Shown: positions 10,476 to 21,876 of the stretch, piece after piece
How the letters are laid out: each line of letters opens with the position of its first letter
Position numbering within the stretch: position 1 is the first letter of the stretch
Source of the DNA: Thinopyrum elongatum
Taxonomy: Eukaryota; Streptophyta; Magnoliopsida; Poales; Poaceae
Reading direction: 5' to 3'
Length of the DNA stretch: 64,000 nt
NCBI GenBank assembly: GCA_011799875.1
Contig: CM022300.1
Location: 168,409,837 to 168,473,836 of the forward strand
Notes under the pieces: model-generated
The model's database searches: none
What the model saw: only the letters and a program-made list of their open reading frames with translations
Told to the model about the DNA's origin: nothing
Translations under genes and position numbers: made by a program

Positions 10476-13370
10476 CTATTTGTCATCTAGGGTGGAACTT
10501 ATGGTGAAAGTTCCCCCCGTTCCGTCCTCCCTGGCAGGCACCTTCTTGGTTTCCGGCGGGGCGGCCTTGGAATTCTTGTTCTTGCCGGTGGAACTCTCTG
10601 GTACGTCCTCAATGGAAGCGCAGCACTCCGAGGAGGTGCGCTTGCCGGAGTTGGCGCCAAGGTTCCTGCCGGTCTTCTTCTTCCTCCCGGGAGTTCCAGC
10701 GGCAGGAGCAGATGCCTTGATGGCAGGTGCTGCAACTGCTTCCCGGTAAAGTTGGTCGGCACAGATGAGTGCATCCATCTTATCGGAATGGATAGTGATG
10801 ACGCTCAACGGCCCAGGCATCTTCAAGACGCTGTACGCGTAGTGTGATGCCGCCATAAACTTAGCCAGCGCTGGCCGACCAAGGATCCCATTGTATGACA
10901 TGGGGATCTTGGCGACATCAAACACCACCTTTTCGGTCCTGAAGTTAAGCTCGCTGCCAAATGTTACCGGCAGCGTGATCTTGCCCTTAGGCTGGGTTCT
11001 TCCCGGGTTGACCCCTTGAAACGTACCCGTTTCCTCGAGGTCTTCGTCGGGAATCTGAAGATTTGTGAGCACATCTGGTGAGATTAAGTTTAGGCCGGCC
11101 CCGCCGTCAACTAACATCTTCGTCACCTTGAGGTTGCGAATTGTCGGGGAAACCAACAATGGCAAACACCCGACCGCAGTTGTGCGATCAGGGTGATCCT
11201 CGACGTCAAAGATGATAGGCGTGCTGGACCACTTCAGAGGCCTACATGCATCGGGGGATGGCTCTGCCGCATTAACCTCCCGCATCCACTGTTTAAGTTG
11301 GCGGTGGGAAGAATGCAGCGAGGCACCCCCATCAATGCACATAGCCTCCGTAGCCTTTTGGAATTCCTGCTCAATGGATTCGTCATCTTCCTCATCATCA
11401 TCTCCTTCTTTATCTCGGCCCCGAGCGGGCCGATCCTTCTGCTGCTTGGCCTTACCGCGGCGACCTCCCCGTCCACCGCGCTTCTTGCCGGACCCCTCAG
11501 CACCATCTTGGGCCTTCTCCTTGTCTCGCCTCTCGTATTCGGCCTTCTGCTTCTCGGCAAGCTGCTCAACTTGCCGGCAGTTCTGGAGATCATGGCCCTT
11601 AGTGTGATGGATCTTGCAATACTGCTTGCCGGAGTTCTCTGACTTGTCGGCAGCCGCGAAGGCCTGACAGGAAGGGCACCCGGCAAGATCCTTGCCGGGG
11701 TCGCCAACCTTGGCCTTCTTGGCGGTGCCAGGGTTGCCGGATTCCTCGACGGCAAGCACGGCCTTGCCTCCGCGCTTCCTGTTTCGCCGCCAGCCTTTCC
11801 TTGACGGAGCCGCGGCATCTTCTTCTTCTGAGTCGCCTGCCGCACCAACAGCCTCACCGGGGAGTTTCATCCCGTCTTCAGCTCGAGCGCACTTGTCGGC
11901 CAAAGTGTAAAGCTCGGCAATACTCCTGACTTTGTTCATCACCAGCTCTTCCCGCATCCTGCGGTTACACACGTTCTGATGGAACGCGCTAATGACAGCG
12001 GCAGGATGAACGTCAGGAATACTGTACTGCACCCGGCTGAACCTCTGCATAAACTTGCGCAGGGACTCGCCCTCCTTCTGAGGGATGATGTGCAAATCAC
12101 TTTCTTGGCCAGGAGCTTGGTGGCCTCCAACAAAGGCGCCAACAAACTGATGGCACAGATCTGACCAGGAAGAAATAGAATCCTCCAGCAGATGCATCAA
12201 CCACGACCTGACGTTGGGTTTGAGCACCAACGGGAAGTAGTTGGCAAGTATCTTGTCATCTCGGCCCCCGGCAGCTTGCACTGCAATGGTGTAGATGCTC
12301 AGGAACTCCGAGGGATGGGTCTTGCCGTCATATTTCTCCGGGACCTCTGGCTTGAAGGTTCGGAGATTGGGCCACTGGACTTGCCGCAGCTCACGGGTAA
12401 ACGCTAGAGGTCCTACCTCGTAAGGCAAGTCTCCTACGTTCCCTGGCGCAGGCTCGTCGACAACCGGCCCCGCGCGCTTATCGGACTGATAGCGTGCCTC
12501 CCGTCGCCGCTCGATGGTTGTTCGAGCATCCTCCTTGCCTCGCTCCTGGAGAACCAGACGCTGATCACGGCGCATCCGTGGATCGGACGACGCCGTGGAA
12601 ACTTCTTCATGGCGGTCGACTTGCCGAGTCGTCGGCCGCTGCTGACGCCGCAGAGGAGAGTGCACTGTAGTTGCACCACCTCCGGTTTTCTCTGCACCGG
12701 CTCGCGTCGGATCGATGGGCCTCCGCTGGGAGGGCCCTGCCTCTTGCAGTCCATCCTTGTTAGCGAAGCTGATAAGGCTCTGGATAGTGGCTCGCCACTC
12801 CTCCATCTTCTCCGGGGCGGGAGGAAAATCGAGGAGCAGCTGTGCACGTGCCAAGGCTTCCGCTGGCGTAGGTGGCGGCAACAAGTGCGAGGTACGTGAG
12901 GTGCTCTGACTCCTAACTAAGTTAGAAGGACCACCGCCACGGTCACGCGACCGTGCACCACCTTCATCGGCAGCTCGGTGTGCGTGCTGGTCCCGCGCAT
13001 CTCGGGATCTATGCGCAGAAACCTTTTCGTGGGGACGCCCCGAACCACCAGCGCCATGATGTCGCTCATCACGCACGAACTGGGTAGGTTGCGAGGCTCG
13101 CGCCGGCGTGGGAGCTCCAGCAGGCGCTCTTCGATCCCTAGAGTTAGTTGTGCCACCCGTAGGCAACACAACACCATCTCTAGATCCAGCGGCGCGCAAG
13201 TTACCACTGCCACTGCGAACGATACCGCTCGCTTGGCTTGGGTCACCAGAACGCCGCGGGGGTTCTAGTCCTCTTACTTCTGCACCCACACCATCGCCTG
13301 TCTGTGAAGGCGAGGGCAAAACGGACCCGGACGGTTGTGCTGTCACAGTGTTCTTCTTCTTGGGCGGCAT
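10476..13370 (-). CDS. gag: T1 gag-protease ORF (964 aa)
   Basis: An open frame starting MPPKKKN, 88 bp downstream of the 5' LTR. Residues about 1-300 are low-complexity and rich in Arg, Gly and Ser. Residues about 330-500 form the capsid-like retrotransposon gag region (WPNLRTFKPEVPEKYDG to ADKCARAEDG). A CX2H/HX4C zinc-like motif lies near 582-600 (YCKIHHTKGHDLQNC), followed by a basic stretch. The aspartic protease active site is VDGGAGLNLIS near residue 755, with DGG rather than DTG, as is usual in this lineage. The frame stops at TAG (10476-10478), directly before the RT region; T2 has the same TAG at the same place. This is the only intact long gag frame in the window. Confidence 0.88.
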   Translation of the reverse strand: MPPKKKNTVTAQPSGSVLPSPSQTGDGVGAEVRGLEPPRRSGDPSQASGIVRSGSGNLRAAGSRDGVVLPTGGTTNSRDRRAPAGAPTPARASQPTQFVRDERHHGAGGSGRPHEKVSAHRSRDARDQHAHRAADEGGARSRDRGGGPSNLVRSQSTSRTSHLLPPPTPAEALARAQLLLDFPPAPEKMEEWRATIQSLISFANKDGLQEAGPSQRRPIDPTRAGAEKTGGGATTVHSPLRRQQRPTTRQVDRHEEVSTASSDPRMRRDQRLVLQERGKEDARTTIERRREARYQSDKRAGPVVDEPAPGNVGDLPYEVGPLAFTRELRQVQWPNLRTFKPEVPEKYDGKTHPSEFLSIYTIAVQAAGGRDDKILANYFPLVLKPNVRSWLMHLLEDSISSWSDLCHQFVGAFVGGHQAPGQESDLHIIPQKEGESLRKFMQRFSRVQYSIPDVHPAAVISAFHQNVCNRRMREELVMNKVRSIAELYTLADKCARAEDGMKLPGEAVGAAGDSEEEDAAAPSRKGWRRNRKRGGKAVLAVEESGNPGTAKKAKVGDPGKDLAGCPSCQAFAAADKSENSGKQYCKIHHTKGHDLQNCRQVEQLAEKQKAEYERRDKEKAQDGAEGSGKKRGGRGGRRGKAKQQKDRPARGRDKEGDDDEEDDESIEQEFQKATEAMCIDGGASLHSSHRQLKQWMREVNAAEPSPDACRPLKWSSTPIIFDVEDHPDRTTAVGCLPLLVSPTIRNLKVTKMLVDGGAGLNLISPDVLTNLQIPDEDLEETGTFQGVNPGRTQPKGKITLPVTFGSELNFRTEKVVFDVAKIPMSYNGILGRPALAKFMAASHYAYSVLKMPGPLSVITIHSDKMDALICADQLYREAVAAPAIKASAPAAGTPGRKKKTGRNLGANSGKRTSSECCASIEDVPESSTGKNKNSKAAPPETKKVPAREDGTGGTFTISSTLDDK

Positions 13371-13435
13371 GATGATGAAGATGATGAAGGAACTAGGGCG
13401 TCGACCACCAGATCAGGTTCACGTAACCTTCAATC

Positions 13436-13453
13436 CCCCTACCTGGCGCGCCA
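13436..13453 (-). other. T1 primer-binding site
   Basis: The minus strand reads TGGCGCGCCAGGTAGGG four bases inside the 5' LTR edge. T2 has the same string. It begins with TGG as expected for pairing with a tRNA 3' CCA end. I cannot assign the tRNA with confidence. Confidence 0.75.
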
Positions 13454-13457
13454 AAGA

Positions 13458-14328
13458 TGTCGGGGTACGACACCTATGGGATCCCGAGAGACCCCTTTAC
13501 GATTCGGCGGGGGGAGAGGTATACGCAAAGAGTAGAACCGATGATCAAAGCGGGAAGCTTTTACCAAGGTTCGGGCCGCTGATCAGCGGAAAACCATACT
13601 CCTGCTTTGTGTTCTTATTGATGTTCTTGAGCCCAGCCTTCAGGAGCGCTCGCAATGAACAGTACGTTCAAAGAGCAGCTACGCATGCAGAATGGGCCAG
13701 CCATTCTCCTCTTTTGTAGCAGTTGCCTTGGGCTTCCTTTTATATGCTCAAAGGGGTCTCCACAGTGGCAACATGTACATACATTGAGGTCTAAAGTAGC
13801 TACAGGGTATCATACCTAACCCCTGACGGATTAGGACAAGCGCATTTAATGCATCGTGAGGTGTCCGTTTAGGTGTCCTCACTTTCTTGGGGATGGAAAA
13901 AGGGGCCATCCCATCAGCACCGCTTAAGCTCCCCTCCACTGGCGCGTTGCCACGCATCCAGAGAAGGACCCAGAATGTCAGACTTGTTACTGTGCCGAAG
14001 CGGTGGCACAGTGGCAGAATCCCGCCAGGCGCCGATCCTTGCCGGGCACCAAACCTTGCCGGGCGCCAAGCCTTGCTTGGAACCAAGTCTTGCCGGGCGC
14101 CGAGCCTTGCCGGGCTCCACGGCCATCCCGGCAAGGATCTTGCCGGGGAAGCTGGCCTTTGATTTCCAGCTTTGCTTATCTGCTGATTCTCAGATCTCTG
14201 ACTTGATGATTTCCTTGATGACTTGAATCGACCTCGAGCTGATCCCGGCAAGCCTTGCCGCGAGGACGGCTACAACTGCCCGTGCACAAGTAAGGGGTAC
14301 TAGTGGCCCAATACTTAGTACACCGACA
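13458..14328 (-). repeat. T1 5' LTR (intact copy, 871 bp)
   Basis: It begins TGTCGGGGTACGAC and ends GTACACCGACA in plus-strand reading, giving inverted termini TGTCGG/CCGACA. The U3 side (14030-14160) has an array of CTTGCCGGGC-like units. The TATA box is at 13735-13746. Confidence 0.92.
13735..13746 (-). promoter_or_regulatory. T1 LTR TATA box
   Basis: The minus strand reads GCATATAAAAGGAAG. T2 LTRs have CGTATAAAAGGAGG at the matching position. This is the likely core promoter for gag-pol transcription. Confidence 0.75.
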
Positions 14329-14343
14329 ATCATCCCATCTTGT

Positions 14344-15834
14344 TGTAAGTGCATCTAGTGCCCCTTAGTGATTTTGGTGTATTGAAGACTTATAGGTTAA
14401 GGGACTAATGCGTTTGTGAGTGTACACGGGTCTATAAGTCTATGAGGAGTTTGATATTTACACAGAAAGTCGACCCCTAAAAATGAATGTCTTCAACTGA
14501 AGACTTTGGCTTTCTGAAGACTTTGAAAGTGAAGAAATTTGTGTGACCGTGAAGGCTTGATATTCATGCGAGGATTATGAAGCGTGAAGACTTTTGTTTT
14601 CATAGTTTTGTTTTTCTCTTTCTTGAGTCATAGGAAACACCGTACTGTTAAATGGGGTCGAGATAAAACTAAGGAAAAGTTTCCAAGTGATGCTCATCTC
14701 AAAATCCTACACCTACCCAATCCTTTCGAGTGAATCCATTGGAAATCTCATACAGTTCAGTCAATTTCTTCAGTGACAGAGACGAAGTTCTTCTGTTCTC
14801 TGAGGAACTTGTTCTGACTGAGGAGTTAGGAATTCGCCAGTGCAGATTGCCTACAAGTGAGGACCATGATAGCCCTGAGGAATTTGATACACAAATTTCC
14901 GACCGTTGCTGTGCTACGCGCTAGCTGTCCCAAAATATCTACCCACCTAACGGTCATATCATTGAAGGGCATTTATGTCTTATCATGTCGGGCTGCTCCC
15001 TTGGCTATAAATAGCCGCCCCCTACAACCACTAGCTGGTTGGCTGCTCTGAGAGATAAATTGACACTTGTCATTTAGAGCATCCCATCCTCCGAGGACTT
15101 TGAGCGAAAATCGTCAAGTGAGGAAAAACCCAAACACCTACAAACCCAAAGTGATTGAGCATCACTGAAGAGATTGTTCCTGTGTGGAACCGACGCTTGT
15201 TACCTTTGAGGACTGTGCATCCTCCAGACGGTTAGGCGTCATGGTCTAGAGCATCCAAGAGGAAATTGTGGATCGCCGAGTGACCGAGTCTGTGAAGGTT
15301 TGGAAGTCACCTGAAGACTTACCACGAGTGATTGGGCGAGGTCTGTGTGACCTTAGCTCAAGGAGAATACGGTGAGGATTGTGTGTCCGGGACTGTGTGT
15401 CCTCAGGTTTAAATATCTAGCCGCTCCAACCAGACGTACAACTGTCACAGCAGTTGGAACTGGTCTACCAAATCATTGTCTTCACCGAGCTACTGGTTCT
15501 ATTTCCTCAACCCTTCCATTTCCTCGCATACTTGTTGTGTATTTGATCGTTACTGTTTGAAGACTTTGACTGAAGACTTTCTCAATTTCCTCAATCCTAT
15601 TTCTTCAGTCAGTTTGTCTTCAGCCTGCTTATCCTGTGTTTACGCTTCTTGTACTCTGTTTTGTTTCATTTCAACATGATGACTATGCCACTGCTTTATT
15701 ATGCATGTACCTGAGTACTTATTCCGCTGCTTGTAGTTCGTTGCTTAGGAATTTCCTCACCTTGAAATTCCTCAGTGACAAATTTGTAAAAATCACCTAT
15801 TCACCCCCCCTCTAGTAGATATAACGCACTTTCA
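14344..15834 (+). repeat. C 5' LTR (1491 bp)
   Basis: Runs from TGTAAGTGCATC to ACGCACTTTCA and is followed after two bases by the primer-binding site. A TATA box CTATAAATA lies at 15005-15013 within GGCTATAAATAGCCG. Confidence 0.95.
15005..15013 (+). promoter_or_regulatory. C 5' LTR TATA box
   Basis: CTATAAATA inside a short palindrome-like context (GGCTATAAATAGCC). The identical site is present in the 3' LTR at 28149-28157. Confidence 0.75.
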
Positions 15835-15836
15835 AT

Positions 15837-15851
15837 TGGTATAAGAGCAAG
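15837..15851 (+). other. C primer-binding site
   Basis: TGGTATAAGAGCAAG lies two bases after the 5' LTR. It matches the common plant initiator-Met type site TGGTATCAGAGC with one change (C to A). Confidence 0.8.
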
Positions 15852-15901
15852 TTACTCCCTTGTTCTGTGTGATTTTGGTTTAACCACCTGGAGTTTTAGT
15901 T

Positions 15902-18472
15902 ATGTCGATTGCAGGCATGATTAAGGTCTCGACTGGGTGTCCTACCTTCGATGGGACGGACTACCCCTACTGGAAGAACAAGATGCACATGCATCTTGAG
16001 GCAATTGACAATGATCTCTGGTACGTTGTGGAAAATGGCGTTCCCTCCGTCACTCCTTCCGTGAATGCTGCTGATGTGAAGAGATTCAAGCAACTCGACT
16101 CTCAAGCGAAGAATATCATATGTGGCCATCTGAGCAAAGGGCAGTATGGCAGAGTGAGTGCTTTGGAGACAGCTAAGCTTATCTAGGATAGGCTGTCCAA
16201 GGTCAACGAAGGAGTCTCAACTCAACGTGACTCTCGAGTTGATGTTCTTCGCAATCTCTTCAATCGCTTCAAAAGACTCGACAACGAAAATGTTCAGCAA
16301 ACCTTTGATCGCCTCACTGACATTTCAAACGAGCTTCAAGCACTGGGTGCCACTGACATCACCGACCATGAGGTGGTGAAGAAATTGCTGAGGTCCCTCG
16401 ACTATTCATTCGATACACTGGCACTGATGATTCAAGAATGTGGAGACTACAAGTCACTTGATTCTGCTGATATCCTCGAGAGGCTAAATACTCATGAGTT
16501 CCAACTTGCTGAGAAGAGAGATCTCTACGGGCCGAGCTATGGTAGATCTCGCGCACTGAAGGCCAAGGCAGTCTGTGAATCTGAAGATGAAGATTCTGGT
16601 AGCAGCCTTGGTGATCCTGAAGAACTGAGTCAAGAGCTAGCAATGCTCGTGAGGAAATTCCAGAAGTTCTCTAGACGTGGCCGATTTGGAAAATCTTCAA
16701 GAAATGATGACATGAGATCAGATTCCTCATCCCGCGACTACAAGAAGAGGACTTGCCACAAATGCAAGAAATCAGGTCACTATATGACTGATTGTCCTCA
16801 GTGGGCTAAGGAAGCTAAGAAGAAGAAGTGCAAGGATGACAGTTCTGATGACTCGAAGAAGAAGAAGAAATCTTCAAAGTCTTCATCGTCAAAACCGTCA
16901 AAATCTTCATCTCACAAGAAGAGCAGTTCCAAGAAGGCTCGCGCATTTATTGGCAAGGAAATGGACTCTGAAGCTAAATCTGAGGAAATTGAGGAAGAGG
17001 AGGCATCTGAGGAGTTAGACTCTGGTGTGGCCAGCCTAGCCCTCTCTACTGCTTACGTTAGCAAGTCCATCTTCAACACTGAGGAAAATGGCTTCCCCAA
17101 CACTGCTGATGACGGCAACGATGACTATGCTCCCACCTATTGCTTCATGGCAAAAGGTGCCAAGGTACTCAAATATCCCTCCTCTGAGTCAAGTGAAGAT
17201 GAATCCGATGAAAACCTCAAACCCAGTTATTCCAAGCTTGCTAATATTGCCATTAAACAACAAAAGGCTTTGGAAAAACTTCAAAATTCTCTAGACAAAA
17301 GCGATGACCTGTTGGGTGAGGAATTGGATCAAACTCAAACTTTGACTGATAATCTTCAGCGACTACAGTCTAAGTTTGATAAACTTCAAAGTCATCATAA
17401 CACTCTCTTAGCCGATCATGAGAAGCTTTCTTATGAATTTCTTCAAAGAAAGCAAGATCTTGAAAAGCTAAGGGTGAGTTATGAAGATCTTCAGAAGGAA
17501 AACGATTCATTGCTTGCTCAACAGATCAGTTCCGCTCAGGAATAATTTGTTCCACCATGCTTGAAATGCATTGAACGTGAAACTGCTAATTCATCACCTG
17601 AAAGTTCAAATGCTTCTATTGCTGCAAATTCTTCAACTGTCTCTGTGGTCACAAATTCCTCATCTGAGGATACCACTAGTATCACTGACGAAAATGCAGG
17701 GTTGAAGGAATTGTATGTGATAGGCATGTACAAAAGCCTCAAAGGGCATCAGACTCTTTGTGATGTGCTCAAAAAGCAGATCTTGAACAGGAACCCTAGG
17801 AAAGAGGGTATTGCCTTTGAGAGGAAACTCAATGTTGATGGAACATACTGGAAGCCTGAGCAGTATCCTAAAACCTCATGGGTTGCTGCGAAGGGACCTC
17901 CCGTAGATCCATCCACTTTATCTGGCTTTACATGTGAATCTTCATATTCTTCCGATGAGTCATTTGACTCCAACTATAAACTGTTCAAAAATCAGAATGG
18001 TGAAGTATTTGCTAGATATGTTGGAACTAACTGCAGGAACTGTCCACCTATGAAGAAAATCTGGGTTCCCAAAAGGTGCGTTGAAAGTCTTCAGGTGAAT
18101 GTCATCATGACACCACCTGTGAAGAAAAGGAACCCCAGATCAAATTCTTCATATGGACCAAAGTCTTCATATGGATCCAAGTCCTCATATGGATCAAATT
18201 CCTCATATGGATCAAAGTCCTCATATGATCATCATGCTAATGCTTCTGTTTCGCAGGGAAAATCTAAGAGTTCTGATTATGTGCATTATTCTTCAAATCA
18301 TTATGTTCATAAGTCCTCGAAGAATTTCTCTGCTTACTCATATGCCTATACTGATCCCTCTCCTGTGAAACGAAGCGCTTTGGCTTCAATGCCACCTTTC
18401 TCTTATGGAGCTCGCAGAATGATGAACTCTTTGCCACCCCTCCAGATGTGGGTGGTGAAGAAAAAGAACTAA
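15902..18472 (+). pseudogene. gag: C gag, interrupted by two in-frame stops
   Basis: One frame runs from the ATG at 15902 (MSIAGMIKVSTG) to 18472 and is broken by TAG at 16184-16186 (just before DRLSKV) and TAA at 17543-17545. The N-terminal part is the copia capsid-like region (YPYWKNKMHMHLE, then FDRLTDISNEL). A CCHC zinc knuckle CHKCKKSGHYMTDC lies near 16757-16800, followed by Lys/Ser-rich repeats and acidic stretches. After the second stop comes a Ser-rich tail with an 18 bp repeat (SSYGSK). The ends TAG/TAA sit where the frame otherwise continues, so simple nonsense mutations are likely. Confidence 0.88.
18147..18232 (+). repeat. 18 bp tandem repeat in C gag tail
   Basis: About five units of TCTTCATATGGATCAAAG encode SSYGSK/SSYGPK/SSYGSN. 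The units are nearly identical, pointing to recent slippage or unequal exchange within the coding frame. Confidence 0.85.
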
Positions 18473-18712
18473 TCTCTCATGCAGGGTCAGGTCTCCAGAC
18501 GAACTAAATCGTCTGAAGAATTTGCTGGAGACCTGAAATGCTTGAAAGGACGCAAGCTAATCATGAAGAAATGATTTATTCATTTCTCACGTCCTCATAC
18601 TGCTATATATACATATGTTGCATTATTTGATGAAATACTGTCTGATGAATTTGATGTCATATTCTTCACTCTGAAGTATATGTGTTCGTAAGATGCACTA
18701 ATTCATCTGCAG
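18473..18712 (+). other. C gag-pol gap with stops, ending in a splice-like CTGCAG
   Basis: About 240 bp with stops in the gag/pol frame. It contains TATATATACATATG near 18605 and ends in ATTCATCTGCAG just before the protease frame opens. It could be an intron or a degenerate linker; the sequence alone does not decide. Confidence 0.45.
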
Positions 18713-21700
18713 GATGATTTACCCAAAGCTACTGAGTGGGTCCTCGACAGTGGATGTACTAATCACATGACCGGTGACAGGAGCTTACTGATGAACACTC
18801 CTTTATCTCCATCACATTTGAAGCATATCACCTACGCTGACAAAGGCAAAAGCAAGGTATTGGGTCTAGGTAGGGTTGCAATCTCAAAGGATCGACACAT
18901 GGATAAAGTCATGCTTGTCGAGTCCCTTGGATTCAACCTCATGTCAGTCTCAATGCTTGGTGATCTTGATATGGTTGTTGTCTTTGGCAAACATCGCTGC
19001 TTAGTGCTCATGGAATCTGACAATTCCAAAGTCTTCGAAGGCTTTAGGAGAGGAGACTTGTATATTGTTGATTTCTCTGCAGGACCACAGCCTGCCACAT
19101 GTCTACTTGCAAAAGCTTCAGAAGGCTGGCTATGGCATCGACGACTGGGTCATGCTGGCATGAGGAACTTACACACGCTCGTGAAGAAAAAGCACGTCAT
19201 TGGCATCGAGGGTGTCAAATTCCTCAAAGATCATCTTTGTAGGGCTTGTGAGGCTGGAAAGATGACCAGAGCCAAGCACCCCTCGAAGACTATCATGACT
19301 ACCTCTCGTCCTTTTGAATTGCTTCATATGGACCTCTTTGGCCCTACTCATTATGCCACACTAATAAATGCAGCATCTCTATATGGCTTTGTCATTGTTG
19401 ATGATTATTCTCGTTACACATGGGTGCATGTCATTACTTACAAAAATGAAGTGCAGGAAGTCTTCAGACGATTTTCTTCAAGGGCTTCGACGAATTTCGG
19501 TGTGAAGATCAAGCATATACGTAGTGACAATGGGACCGAGTTCAAGAATACTGGTCTTGATGATTATCTCGATGAACTTGGTATTACTGATGAGCTATCT
19601 GCCCCATACACTCCTCAGCAGAATGGCGTTGTGGAGCGCAAGAACAGGACTCTTGTTGAGATGGCTCGCACCAAGCTTGATGAATATAAGACACCTCATC
19701 GCTTCTGGCCTGAGGCAATTGATACTGCATGCCACATCATCAACAGGGTATATCTTCACAAATTCTTCAAGAAGACCTCATATGAACTCCTCACTGACAA
19801 GAAACCCAATGTGAGTTATTTCAAAGTCTTCAGTGCTAAATGCTGGATTAGAGATCCTCATCACAATTCTAAATTTGCACCGAAAGCACATGAAGGTTTT
19901 ATGCTTGGTTACGGAAAGGACTCGCAACCTACAGGGTCTTCAACACCTATCACAACAAGGTTGTTGAAACTGTAGATGTGCGGTTCGATGAAACTAACGG
20001 CTCGCAAAGAGAGCACCTACCTCCTGTGCTAGATGAAATGTCACCTGAGGAATCCATCAAGCTAAAGGCTACTGAGGATGTTATTCCTACCGAAGAATCT
20101 GCTGAAGAAGTCATTCCAGATTGTGAAGAAAATCATGCTAGTGCATCTGAAGAAAATGGCTCTGAAGAAAATGCTGAGCCAAATCAAAGTCGTCAACCTG
20201 CTCATCCTCGCGTTGCAAATGAAGTGCAGATTGAGAGAATCATCAACGACATCAATGCACCAGGTCCTCTTACTCGCTCAACAGCTTCACATTTGTCTAA
20301 CTTTTGTGGGCATTTTTCTTTCGTCTCTATCACAGAGCCCACCAAAGTTGATGAGGCATTTCTGGAGCCTGAATGGATTCAAGCGATGCAAGAGGAATTA
20401 CATCAATTCGAGCTAAACAATGTGTGGGAGCTTGTCAAGCGACCAGACCCACGCAAGCACAATATCATCGGTACCAAATGGATCTACCGCAACAAGCAAT
20501 ATGAAAATGGCCTTGTGGTAAGGAATAAGGCTCGTCTTGTAGCTCAAGGCTACACACAGGTTGAAGGAATTGATTTCGATGAAACTTTTGCACCTGTTGC
20601 TAGACTTGAGGCTATTCGCATATTGCTTGCTTATGCTAACCATCATAATATCATCTTATATCAAATGGATGTGAAAAGTGCATTCCTCAATGGTAAGCTT
20701 GAGGAAGAAGTATATGTTGCTCAACCCCCAGGTTTTGAAGATCCTAAGCATCCTGACAAAGTCTTCAGACTCAATAAGGCCCTCTATGGCCTCAAGCAGG
20801 CTCCTCGGGCGTGGTATGATACTTTGAAGGAATTCCTCATGAAGAAAGGCTTCAAACACAGTTCACTCGACCCAACTCTTTTCACCAAAACATATGATAA
20901 TGAATTATTCTTGTGCCAAATATATGTTGATGATATTATCTTTGGCTGTACTAACCAACATTACAGTGACGAATTTGCTTATATGATGAGTGAGGAATAT
21001 CAAATGTCCATGATGGGAGAATTGAAATTCTTCTTAGGTCTTCAAATTCATCAACAACGCAATGGCATCTTCATTTCTCAAGAGAAATACCTCAAGGACA
21101 TTCTGAGGAAATTCGGTATGCAAGAGTGCAAAGGCGTCAAAATCCCTATGCCCACAAATGGCCATCTATGCACCGTTGAAAATGGTATAGACTTCGATCA
21201 AAAGGTATACCGCTCCATGATTGGCTCTTTATTGTACCTATGTGCATATAGGCCGGATATTATGCTTAGTGTTTGCATGTGTGCCCATTTTCAAGCTACA
21301 CCGAAGGAATCACACCATAAGGCTGTGAAACATATTCTTCGATATCTAGCTCACACTCCAACACTTGGATTATGGTATCCCAAGGGCTCGGCTTTTGATC
21401 TCATTGGATATTCTGACTCTGACTATGCTGGTGATCGAGTGGATCGCAAGTCAACATTAGGCACATGCCATTTCCTTGGACGATCCTTAGTATGTTGGTC
21501 CTCGAAGAAGCAGAACTGCGTATCACTCTCTACTGCTGAAGCTGAGTATATTGCTGCTGGTTCTTGCTGTGCTCAATTGCTGTGGATGAAGCAAACCCTC
21601 AAGGACTACGACATCAACATGAAGAATGTGCCACTCTACTGCGACAACGAGAGTGCCATCAAGATTGCTCATAACCCAGTTCAGCACTCAAAGACAAAGC

Positions 21701-21876
21701 ACATCCAGATTCGTCATCATTTTCTTCGAGATCATGTGTTGAAGGGCAACATCTCTATCGAGCATGTGAAGATTGAAGAACAGCTAGCCGATATCTTCAT
21801 AAAGCCCTTGGATGAGAAGAGATTTTGCAAGTTGCGGTGTGAGCTAAATATCTTAGAATCTTCGAATGTTCTTTGA
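18713..21876 (+). pseudogene. pol: C pol: protease, integrase, RT, RNase H
   Basis: The protease active site DSGCTNHM is at about 18748. Integrase has the zinc region RLGHAGMRNL...CRACEAGK (19140-19260) and catalytic positions in MDLFGPT (19329), SDNGTEF (19528) and NGVVERKNRTL (19622). A 1 bp frameshift lies near 19920-19928, after [10 protein letters not shown] then continues in another frame with [23 protein letters not shown] and the YVDD motif (YVDDIIFGC near 20923). RNase H has YSDSDYAGD (21408), STAEAEYIA and a C-terminal [12 protein letters not shown], ending at 21876. The integrase-before-RT order is diagnostic of copia. Confidence 0.93.

Larger units (their letters stand above)
1313..14328 (-). 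mobile_element. T1: Tat-lineage Ty3/gypsy LTR retrotransposon with rearranged left end
   Basis: The ends are TGTCG (1313) and CCGACA (14328), flanked by a 5 bp duplication ATCAT (1308-1312 and 14329-14333). Gag-pol reads on the minus strand, so the right LTR is the 5' LTR. Order on the minus strand: LTR, primer-binding site, gag-protease, RT, RNase H, archaeal-type RNase H, integrase. An oppositely transcribed extra gene (aORF) follows before the 3' LTR. The second RNase H and the aORF fit what is known of the Tat lineage. The 3' LTR side is abnormal: 1318-2848 is inverted and about 300 bp of LTR is missing. The copy cannot be autonomous: pol has a nonsense codon and a frame break, and the aORF is broken. 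Confidence 0.92.

Noticed and set aside
11193..11910. Plus-strand ORFs over T1 gag
   Set aside because: Shadow frames of the intact gag-protease ORF.
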